NCBI GenBank assembly: GCA_045638125.1
Contig: JAZUAS010000100.1
Span: 1-19,288 of the forward strand
Direction of reading: 5' to 3'
DNA: 19,288 bases
DNA from: SVTX01 sp045638125
Lineage (GTDB): Bacteria; Bacillota; Clostridia; Oscillospirales; CAG-272
Made by a program: the position numbers and the translations under genes
The notes under the pieces: model-generated
What the model saw: only the letters and a program-made list of their open reading frames with translations
Database searches by the model: none
Told to the model about the DNA's origin: nothing
In this document: in pieces, positions 6,427 to 13,659 of the stretch
How positions within the stretch are numbered: the first letter of the stretch is position 1
How the letters are laid out: each line of letters begins with the position of its first letter

Positions 6427-7890
6427 ATGAAGAACATAAGCAGAAACCTTACAATGCTTTGCGATTTTTACGAGCTTACTATGAGCAACGGCTATTTTAA
6501 GTGTGGAATTAAGGATAAGACCGTATATTTCGACGTGTTTTACAGGGATAATCCCGACGGCGGCGGCTTTGCCGTAGTTGCGGGTCTTGAGCAGATAGTT
6601 GAGTACATCAACGATCTTCATTTTGATGAGGACGACATTTCTTATCTTCGTTCCAAAAACCTTTTTGACGAGGAGTTCCTTGAGTATCTTCGCGATTTCA
6701 AATTCAGAGGAGATATATGGGCTATCCCCGAGGGAACTGTGGTATTCCCCGGCGAGCCTCTTATGACTGTGAGAGCCAAGGCTATTGAGGCACAGTTCAT
6801 TGAGACATACATCCTTATGATGATAAATCACCAGTCGCTTATCGCAACCAAGGCGGCTCGTCTTACTAGGGCGGCAAAGGGAAGAATGGTAAGCGAGTTT
6901 GGTTCGCGACGCGCGCAGGGAGCAGATGCGGCGATCCTTGGTGCAAGAGCGGCTTATATAGGCGGAGCAAATGCCACCGCCTGCGCGATTACCGACGAGG
7001 TGTTTGGAGTTCCCGCAACCGGAACTATGGCGCACGCTTGGGTGCAGATGTTTGACACCGAGTACGAGGCATTCAAGACCTATTGTGAGATCTACCCCAA
7101 CAACGCTACTCTCTTGGTAGACACCTACAATGTTACAGAGTCGGGTATTCCCAACGCAATAAGAGTGTTCAACGAGGTGCTTAAGCCCCGTGGAATTACC
7201 AAATGCGGTATCCGTATCGACTCGGGCGATATTACTTATCTGACCAAGAAGTGCCGCAAGATGCTTGACGAAGCAGGCTGGACCGAGTGTAAGATAATCG
7301 TTTCCAATTCTCTTGACGAGTATATAATCCGCGAGCTTATCCGTCAGGGCGCGGAGGTGGACGGCTTTGGCGTGGGTGAGCGACTTATCACCGCAAAGAG
7401 CCACCCCGTATTCGGTGCGGTGTACAAGCTGTGCGCGATTGAGGACGAGGACGGAAGCGTCCGCCCCAAGATCAAGATCAGCGAGAACGTTGGCAAGATC
7501 ACGACGCCTCACTTCAAAAAGCTCTATCGTCTACGCGGCAGAGATACAGGAAAGGCAGAGGCAGACCTCATCTGCGTTTACGACGAGGTCATTGACGACA
7601 CCAAGCCTCTTGAAATTTTCGATCCTCTTCACGTTTGGAAGAGAAAGCTTATGGAAAACTTTACCGCCGAGGAGCTGCAGGTGCAGGTGTTCAAGGACGG
7701 TAAGCAGGTGTACAAGCTTCCCACGCTTGAGGAGATCAGAGCGCATCACAAGAGAGAGATCGAGAGTATGTGGGAGGAGGTAAAGAGATTTACCAATCCT
7801 CACAACTACTACGTTGACCTTTCCGAAAAGCTTTGGGATATTAAGCACAATATGCTCAAGGCGGGAGCAAACTCCAACAAGAAGGGCTGA
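6427..7890 (+). CDS. pncB: Nicotinate phosphoribosyltransferase
   Basis: Makes nicotinate mononucleotide from nicotinate and PRPP with ATP hydrolysis, the entry step of the Preiss-Handler NAD salvage route. 487 residues, normal for the bacterial family. Family blocks in order: LCDFYELTMSNGYF (11-24), FDVFYRDNPDGGGFAVVAGL (35-54), EFGSRRAQG (157-165), TGTMAHAW (198-205, with H203 as the expected phosphorylated histidine), VDTYN (231-235), RIDSGDI (263-269) and DGFGVGERLITA (312-323). I chose ATG 6427, with AAAGGAAG at 6413-6420; an upstream in-frame GTG at 6379 has no ribosome site and would add residues unlike the family. It is the first gene of a unit that appears to continue into cdaA 56 bases downstream, with only a small T-less hairpin between. 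Confidence 0.95.
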   Translation: MKNISRNLTMLCDFYELTMSNGYFKCGIKDKTVYFDVFYRDNPDGGGFAVVAGLEQIVEYINDLHFDEDDISYLRSKNLFDEEFLEYLRDFKFRGDIWAIPEGTVVFPGEPLMTVRAKAIEAQFIETYILMMINHQSLIATKAARLTRAAKGRMVSEFGSRRAQGADAAILGARAAYIGGANATACAITDEVFGVPATGTMAHAWVQMFDTEYEAFKTYCEIYPNNATLLVDTYNVTESGIPNAIRVFNEVLKPRGITKCGIRIDSGDITYLTKKCRKMLDEAGWTECKIIVSNSLDEYIIRELIRQGAEVDGFGVGERLITAKSHPVFGAVYKLCAIEDEDGSVRPKIKISENVGKITTPHFKKLYRLRGRDTGKAEADLICVYDEVIDDTKPLEIFDPLHVWKRKLMENFTAEELQVQVFKDGKQVYKLPTLEEIRAHHKREIESMWEEVKRFTNPHNYYVDLSEKLWDIKHNMLKAGANSNKKG

Positions 7891-7904
7891 CAAGACGGCA
7901 TGGC

Positions 7905-7922
7905 GAACGGCAAATTCCGTTC
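7905..7922 (+). other. Small intercistronic hairpin between pncB and cdaA
   Basis: GAACGG (7905-7910) and CCGTTC (7917-7922) form a perfect 6-bp stem with a 6-base loop. No T-run follows, so I read it as an intercistronic or processing hairpin, not a terminator. Confidence 0.4.
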
Positions 7923-7946
7923 AGAATTGCAGAAAGGAACTGAAAA

Positions 7947-8918
7947 ATGCTTGAAATAACGGCGTTAACATCTATATCACTTTGGGATAACTTGCTTGGT
8001 TTTGTGCAGGACTATATTTTGTTTCCCATCGTTAATATTGAGCTTGTTAATATACTTGACATATTTCTTTTGAGCCAACTGCTCTATATGATTTACAAAT
8101 TCATCCGCGACAGACACGCGGGCAGGACCATTGTAGGTCTGGGACTTCTTATGGCTCTTTACGTAATCAGCGACCTTTTGGGAATGGTGGCTATAAATTC
8201 TATTCTCCAAAACTTCTATACCGTTGGAATTATCGCTCTGGTGATACTTTTCCAGCCCGAGCTGCGTGACGTTCTTGAGGAATTTGGAGCAACTACCTCT
8301 ATGAACCTCAAGAGGATCAGAACGAGACATACCACCGACGACGAAAAGGTGCTCCAGATGGTTGATGAGATCAGTGCGGCGGCATTTGAGCTTTCCTCCA
8401 AGGGCGAGGGCGCGCTTATCGTGCTTGAGCGAAAGGGAAGACTCCGCAACCAGATGAGTGAGGGCACTCCCATCGATGCTATCGTGTCGCGTCAGCTGCT
8501 TTGCAATATTTTTGTAAATAAGTCTCCTCTCCACGACGGAGCGGTCATTATCAGAGACGGCAGAATCGTTGTGGCGTCCAGCAAGTCGAAAACTATCTCC
8601 GAGAACAATCCCCAGATCGAGGGTCTCGGTACACGTCACAGAGCGGCGTTCAGAATCTGTGAGGTCAGTGATGCTGTGGTAGTTGTAGTCTCTGAGGAAT
8701 CGGGCAATATATCTGTTGCCAATAACAAGCTTTTGAAGAGGGACTATCACGATATTGGTAAGGGTGGAAAGCACAAGTCCAGCGACCTGCGCGACGATCT
8801 CTTTAAGCTTCTAACGGGTAAGAACGTTTCCGAAATGCTTCTCAGACCCGAAAAAAATATCAAGAACAACAAAACAGATAAGTCCGAAGAAAACAACGGA
8901 AAGGGAGGTGCTGACTGA
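7947..8918 (+). CDS. cdaA: Diadenylate cyclase CdaA (membrane-bound c-di-AMP synthase)
   Basis: Condenses two ATP to c-di-AMP, the messenger that controls potassium and osmolyte transport and cell-wall balance in Firmicutes. 323 residues. Three N-terminal membrane helices (about 35-55, 60-80, 88-106) are followed by a short linker and the DAC (DisA_N) domain (about 110-262). The catalytic motifs are intact: DGA (197-199, in SPLHDGAVI) and GTRHRAA (228-234). A charged C-terminal tail of about 50 residues (KNIKNNKTDKSEENN region) carries no recognised domain. ATG 7947 follows AAAGGAAC (7933-7940). The cdaR start lies two bases after the stop, the usual cdaA-cdaR pairing. The common third partner glmM does not follow here. 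Confidence 0.96.
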   Translation: MLEITALTSISLWDNLLGFVQDYILFPIVNIELVNILDIFLLSQLLYMIYKFIRDRHAGRTIVGLGLLMALYVISDLLGMVAINSILQNFYTVGIIALVILFQPELRDVLEEFGATTSMNLKRIRTRHTTDDEKVLQMVDEISAAAFELSSKGEGALIVLERKGRLRNQMSEGTPIDAIVSRQLLCNIFVNKSPLHDGAVIIRDGRIVVASSKSKTISENNPQIEGLGTRHRAAFRICEVSDAVVVVVSEESGNISVANNKLLKRDYHDIGKGGKHKSSDLRDDLFKLLTGKNVSEMLLRPEKNIKNNKTDKSEENNGKGGAD

Positions 8919-8920
8919 TC

Positions 8921-9700
8921 ATGAAACAATATGATTTCATGAAAGACCCCGACAAAAACGGGGCGGAGTCCATAACGGTGGAGCATACTCCAAAAAGAAA
9001 GCTTGACCTGTTTCCGAGAATAGTTTGCCTTCTTGTGGCACTCGGTATCTGGATATATATGGTCAATATAAATGATGCGGATGCTATCGAAACTATCACT
9101 CTCAGAATTGAGCTGTCGGGTGTTGATACTCTTGAGAGCGAGGGAATGATGGTGTACGGTTTTGATGAAAGAACGGTTACCGTCACAGTTAAGGGAACCA
9201 ACAGAGATCTCAAGCAGTTTGATGAGTCGGAGTACAAGGCGATCGTTGACGTTATCGGAATTACAGAAGCAAAGGTCAATAATCTGCCTATAACCATAAA
9301 GACCCCTGCTAATACCAGCATCACCGTTGAAAGTTTAACACCCGGCAATGTGTTGGTAATTTCGGATTTTAAAGAAATCAAAAGCATTGAGAACATAAAG
9401 GTAGGCTTTGGTCTCGCGGGAGACAAAAACTTTGTCGGAGATGTGTCGGTAGATTCGTTAGATATAAGCGGTCCCCGTGAGATAGTGTCCAAGATAGTCA
9501 GCGTTGAATTTAAGATCGACGGTGAGGTCAAGGATGGTCAAGAGATAAAGAACCTGTCTGTTGTTAAATTTTACGATATGAACGGCGAGGAGGTAGACGT
9601 CAAAGGCGCGGTCACGATCCTCACGAAGGAAATCTCGGTGATTATTAATGAGGAAACAAGCTCCTCCGAAAGTTCGGAGAGTACAGAGGAGACTGAATAA
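8921..9700 (+). CDS. cdaR: CdaR/YbbR-domain regulator of CdaA
   Basis: The extracytoplasmic partner that modulates CdaA. 259 residues: a basic, soluble N-terminus, one membrane helix (31-50, FPRIVCLLVALGIWIYMVNI), then about two YbbR-type beta repeats (roughly 55-145 and 150-240) outside the membrane. It ends in a short Ser/Glu/Thr-rich tail (SSSESSESTEETE). Many CdaR proteins have three or four repeats, so this is a short version. The start is clear: GGGAGGTG (8903-8910) lies within the end of cdaA, and only two bases separate the genes, implying tight coupling. A 6-base gap separates its stop from the next gene. Confidence 0.9.
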   Translation: MKQYDFMKDPDKNGAESITVEHTPKRKLDLFPRIVCLLVALGIWIYMVNINDADAIETITLRIELSGVDTLESEGMMVYGFDERTVTVTVKGTNRDLKQFDESEYKAIVDVIGITEAKVNNLPITIKTPANTSITVESLTPGNVLVISDFKEIKSIENIKVGFGLAGDKNFVGDVSVDSLDISGPREIVSKIVSVEFKIDGEVKDGQEIKNLSVVKFYDMNGEEVDVKGAVTILTKEISVIINEETSSSESSESTEETE

Positions 9701-9706
9701 TTAACG

Positions 9707-11332
9707 ATGAAAAAGGAAATTTTCATTTTTGATTCGATCTCCCTCTCGCCAAGCGCTCCCGAACATGAAGCGTGTGAGACTGTTCGAAAAAAACTGCAAG
9801 GAGCAGGGTTGACTTCAAGCCGTCTAACGCTCGATATATGCAAAAAAAGCGTAGATGCGCGAAAAAAGGACGATATTAAGCTTGTGTATTCGGTCGCTTT
9901 GTCGATAGAAACTCTTTCCGATAAGGAAAGATCCAAGCTTCAAAGGCTTGGCGCAAGGGCTGTTATGCAGGAGGGACTCGAATTTCAGCACGGCAGTGAA
10001 AAGATGTCGGCAAGACCTCTGGTGGTAGGTATGGGACCTGCAGGAATGTTTTGCGCTCTTATTCTTGCCGAGCAGGGGTACAGACCGATTATAATCGACC
10101 GCGGAGACAAGGTTGACGATCGTGTGGCGGCTATGGAGAGATTTTACACGTCTCACGTTTTGGATACCGAGTCAAACGTTCAGTTTGGAGCGGGTGGCGC
10201 AGGAACATTTTCGGATGGCAAGCTGCTGACAAGAATAAACGATCCCAAGTGTGCTTACGTTCTCGACACCTTTGCACGATTCGGCGCACCCGAGGAGATC
10301 AGAATCAAGGCGAAGCCGCATATCGGTACGGATATTCTTAGGCGAGTTGTGGACAATATACTTGCCGAGATCGAGCGTCTTGGCGGAGATGTGATATACC
10401 GTTGCAGACTTGACGATCTCTCCGAAAGATCGGACGGCACGGTGCTTGCAAAGACCACAAAGGGTGATTTTGTGGCAAGTGCGGTAGTCTTGGCGCTTGG
10501 ACACAGTGCGAGAGACACTTATAAGACGCTTATAACCAATCAGTTTGATATAATCGCCAAGCCTATTTCGGTGGGCGTGCGAATAGAGCATAAGAGAAGC
10601 TTTATTGAGGACGCGCTTTACGGAGCTATGGCGGGTCACCCAAATCTGGGCGCGGCTGAATACGCGCTTTCGGATACAAAGGGCGATCGAGGAGTTTATA
10701 CCTTCTGTATGTGCCCCGGTGGCGAGGTTATGGCAGCGGCAAGTGAAGCCGACAGTGTTGTCGTCAACGGAATGAGCCATTACGCACGCGACGGCGTAAA
10801 TTCCAATTCAGCAGTGGCGGTTTCGGTTCAGGTCAGTGATATTGATCCCGTGGACGGAAATGCGGCACTGGGCGCCATCGAATTCCAGAGAAAGATAGAG
10901 AGAGCCGCATTTGCGGCAGGTGGCGGCGGTTACGCCGTTCCCGTGCAAACGGTAGGTGATTTCATGTCGGAGAAGAGCGGAACCGAACCTTATGAGGTCA
11001 TGCCTACCTATATGAACGGCACAAATTTCAAGACTGCAAGCATGGATGACGTGCTCCCTGATTTCGTGTGTCGCTCACTTCGTTACGGACTTGCATCTTT
11101 TGATAAGAAAATAAAAGGATTTGCCTCTGACGGCGCTCTTTTGTCGGGCGCTGAGACGAGAACCTCCTCTCCTCTTCGCATTTTGAGAGGAGAAAATATG
11201 ACAGCCCTCGGTAAAAATAATATCTATCCCTGCGGCGAGGGCGCGGGATATGCAGGCGGCATCACAAGTGCCGCAGTTGACGGAGTTAAGATCGCTATGG
11301 CGATCATTTCGAGATTTTCTCCCCTCGATTAA
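9707..11332 (+). CDS. FAD-dependent dehydrogenase-like protein (COG2509 type)
   Basis: 541 residues. A roughly 95-residue N-terminal domain precedes the Rossmann dinucleotide-binding motif VVGMGPAGMFCALILAEQGY (106-125), with D131 at the end of strand two. Then comes the family block NVQFGAGGAGTFSDGKL (157-173). Near the end, YPCGEGAGYAGGITSAAVDG contacts FAD as in related reductases. Proteins of this type are usually annotated 'NAD(P)/FAD-dependent oxidoreductase' or 'NAD(FAD)-utilizing dehydrogenase'; the substrate is unknown. ATG 9707 has no ribosome site at normal distance (AGAGGAG lies 15 bases upstream, 9685-9691), so translation is probably coupled to cdaR, six bases away. Position in the c-di-AMP unit suggests co-expression but does not prove a shared function. 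Paired hairpins follow. Confidence 0.88.
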   Translation: MKKEIFIFDSISLSPSAPEHEACETVRKKLQGAGLTSSRLTLDICKKSVDARKKDDIKLVYSVALSIETLSDKERSKLQRLGARAVMQEGLEFQHGSEKMSARPLVVGMGPAGMFCALILAEQGYRPIIIDRGDKVDDRVAAMERFYTSHVLDTESNVQFGAGGAGTFSDGKLLTRINDPKCAYVLDTFARFGAPEEIRIKAKPHIGTDILRRVVDNILAEIERLGGDVIYRCRLDDLSERSDGTVLAKTTKGDFVASAVVLALGHSARDTYKTLITNQFDIIAKPISVGVRIEHKRSFIEDALYGAMAGHPNLGAAEYALSDTKGDRGVYTFCMCPGGEVMAAASEADSVVVNGMSHYARDGVNSNSAVAVSVQVSDIDPVDGNAALGAIEFQRKIERAAFAAGGGGYAVPVQTVGDFMSEKSGTEPYEVMPTYMNGTNFKTASMDDVLPDFVCRSLRYGLASFDKKIKGFASDGALLSGAETRTSSPLRILRGENMTALGKNNIYPCGEGAGYAGGITSAAVDGVKIAMAIISRFSPLD

Positions 11333-11336
11333 TTTG

Positions 11337-11398
11337 TTTGCGGGCGGAATTTGTTCGCCGCCCGCAAATAAAAATTTTTCGGGGCAATAATTTGCCCC
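11337..11398 (+). terminator. Tandem hairpins ending the pncB-cdaA-cdaR-FAD unit
   Basis: The first hairpin pairs TTTGCGGGCGG (11337-11347) with CCGCCCGCAAA (11358-11368), 11 perfect bp with a 10-base loop, followed by TAAAAATTTTT. The second pairs GGGGCAA (11381-11387) with TTGCCCC (11392-11398) over a TAAT loop. The first looks like an intrinsic terminator with a slightly displaced T-run; the second may be a backup or part of the recJ leader. I found no convincing promoter between them and recJ. Confidence 0.7.
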
Positions 11399-11445
11399 CA
11401 CTAACTTTGTTAAAAATATATGGTTATATAAATTTGGAGTAAACA

Positions 11446-13644
11446 ATGAGTTTTAATGAGAAGAAAAAGGTGTGGTCGCTTCGGTACACGCCGGGAAATC
11501 GCGAGGCTGACGATATAATATCCGCCATCGCTTGCGAGAATGGCATTTCCGAGGTTACCGCAAAGCTGATCTACAATCGAGGCTATTGTACGAGCGGCTC
11601 GGTGGATGCCTTCCTGCATCCCGTTGTGGGAGGATTTCACGATCCCTATCTCATGATGGATATGGACAAGGCGGTCAAAAGAATCAAGGAGTCGCTTGAC
11701 AGAGGCGATAAAATAACCGTTTACGGCGACTATGACGTTGATGGAGTTACGTCGGTTACACTGATTTATCTTTATTTGAAAGAGCTTGGAGCGGATATTG
11801 ACTATTATATCCCCTCCAGAAGCAAGGAAGGCTACGGGCTTTCCCAAATGTCACTTGACAATTTGAAGGCAAAGGGAACCAAGCTGATAATTACCGTTGA
11901 TACGGGAATTACCGCCAATGCAGAGGTCGAGTATGCCAAATCTCTGGGCATTGAAATGGTCATTACCGACCATCACGAGTGCCACGGCTCTCTCCCCGAG
12001 GCTTGCGCAGTGGTTAACCCCCACCGCCCCGATTGTCCCTATCCCTTTAAGGAGCTTGCGGGTGTTGGCGTTGTGTTCAAGCTTGTATGCGCCTTTGAAG
12101 CGATGAGAGCCGAAGAGGACAACCGAATCGAGAGTGTTGGCAGAGTTTTTGCTCGCTACGCCGATCTTGCGGCTATCGGTACGGTTGCCGACGTTATGCC
12201 TCTTATAGACGAAAACAGAATTATAGTTCGCGAGGGACTTGCATCGCTTGACGAGACCGAGCGAGAGGGACTTGCGGCGCTTATTGAGGCGGCAAGCAAT
12301 CCTCAAACCGAGGTCAAGGCATCGGGTGAGTCGTTGCCACAAAAAAAGAGAAAGATAAACGCAGGCTTTATAGGCTTTGCGTTAGCTCCCAGAATTAATG
12401 CGGCAGGAAGAATAAGCACTGCGGAAAAGGCGGTGGAGCTTCTGCTTTCGGAGAATCCCAAGGATGCGGCAAGAATGGCGCGAGAGCTTTGCGAAATAAA
12501 TGCTCGCAGACAAAAAGAGGAGAACGCTATCGCCGAGGCGGCATATAAAACTATCGAGGAGACTCACGATTTTGAAAACGATCGAGTTATAGTTCTTAGC
12601 GACGACGCTTGGCAGCAAGGAATTATCGGTATAGTTTCATCGAGAATTACCGAAAAATACGGTCTGCCATCTATTCTGATCTCTTTTGACGGCGCGACGC
12701 GCGGATATCCGAGCTTTGACGATCTCGGAAAGGGATCGGGTCGAAGCATCAAGGGATTGAATCTTGTGGATGCCCTTGACTATTGCAAGGATCTTTTGGC
12801 TCGCTTCGGTGGTCATGAGTTGGCCGCCGGACTTACGGTTATGCGTTGCAATATCGATGAATTCCGCAAGAGGATCAACGATTATGCTAGAGAAAATCTT
12901 ACTGAGGATCTGTCTTGCGTCAGATACGTAGCGGACTGTGAGCTTGAGGCGGATGAGATCAATATGCCTCTCGCCAGCGAGCTTGGTATCATGGAGCCCT
13001 TTGGTGTTGCAAATCCCGCTCCGGTATTTTTGGTTCGCGGACTTCGCGTAAGCAAACTCATCTCTATGGGAGCAGGTAAGCATACAAAGCTGCTCCTCAG
13101 CTCCGGAGAGCTTAATTTCCAGGCGGTATGCTTTGGAATGAGTACCGCATCTCTTGAAATATTCCCCGGTGAGCTTATTGACCTTATGTGTCAGTTAAGC
13201 ATTAACGAGTTTAGGGGACAGAGAAGCGTTCAGTTTGTTGTCCAGGATATAAGACTCTCGGAGGATATAGCTACGTCTTACGGCAACGAGGTCGAGAGAT
13301 ACGCTCAAGTGCTTGGCGGTGCAAGCTTTTCCCATGACGAGGATATTCTCCCTACAAGAGCCGATATTGCGGAGATATACAAAATACTTCGCAAGGAGAA
13401 TATGAACGGTCACACCGATTTCAGCTACAGAGCATTCCGCTCAAATATTGCGGAGATCTGCCAAAGAGACATGAGCTTTGCAAAGATACGCTTTGCTATC
13501 AACATACTTAACGATATTCGAGTATGCCGCATCGACGAGGACAGGGACGATTATTTCTCGGTTGAGGTCAACAGAAACGCGGCAAAGACTAACATAGAGC
13601 TGTCAGAGACCTACCGCCGTCTTTGTGAGCAGTGCATGGGCTGA
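11446..13644 (+). CDS. recJ: Single-strand-DNA-specific exonuclease RecJ
   Basis: A 5'-3' single-strand DNA exonuclease of recombination, mismatch and base-excision repair. 732 residues, close to the Firmicutes form. The DHH phosphoesterase domain shows DYDVDG (95-100), VDTGIT (151-156) and DHH (175-177), followed by GTVADVMPL (245-253). The region 310-325 (GFALAPRINAAGRIST) is the usual RecJ linker motif. The DHHA1 domain has GGHELAAG (455-462). An OB-like domain (about 475-600) and a roughly 130-residue C-terminal extension follow. These metal ligands are those of an active Mn-dependent enzyme. ATG 11446 follows TTTGGAG (11433-11439). The gene heads the recJ-rel-dtd cluster; a short gap of 15 bases leads to the longer rel start. 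Confidence 0.96.
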   Translation: MSFNEKKKVWSLRYTPGNREADDIISAIACENGISEVTAKLIYNRGYCTSGSVDAFLHPVVGGFHDPYLMMDMDKAVKRIKESLDRGDKITVYGDYDVDGVTSVTLIYLYLKELGADIDYYIPSRSKEGYGLSQMSLDNLKAKGTKLIITVDTGITANAEVEYAKSLGIEMVITDHHECHGSLPEACAVVNPHRPDCPYPFKELAGVGVVFKLVCAFEAMRAEEDNRIESVGRVFARYADLAAIGTVADVMPLIDENRIIVREGLASLDETEREGLAALIEAASNPQTEVKASGESLPQKKRKINAGFIGFALAPRINAAGRISTAEKAVELLLSENPKDAARMARELCEINARRQKEENAIAEAAYKTIEETHDFENDRVIVLSDDAWQQGIIGIVSSRITEKYGLPSILISFDGATRGYPSFDDLGKGSGRSIKGLNLVDALDYCKDLLARFGGHELAAGLTVMRCNIDEFRKRINDYARENLTEDLSCVRYVADCELEADEINMPLASELGIMEPFGVANPAPVFLVRGLRVSKLISMGAGKHTKLLLSSGELNFQAVCFGMSTASLEIFPGELIDLMCQLSINEFRGQRSVQFVVQDIRLSEDIATSYGNEVERYAQVLGGASFSHDEDILPTRADIAEIYKILRKENMNGHTDFSYRAFRSNIAEICQRDMSFAKIRFAINILNDIRVCRIDEDRDDYFSVEVNRNAAKTNIELSETYRRLCEQCMG

Positions 13645-13659
13645 CAGACGATTTAATTT

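Noticed and set aside
6421..7512. 363-codon open frame on the minus strand inside pncB
   Set aside because: Antisense to a fully conserved enzyme, with no recognisable protein features; a shadow frame.
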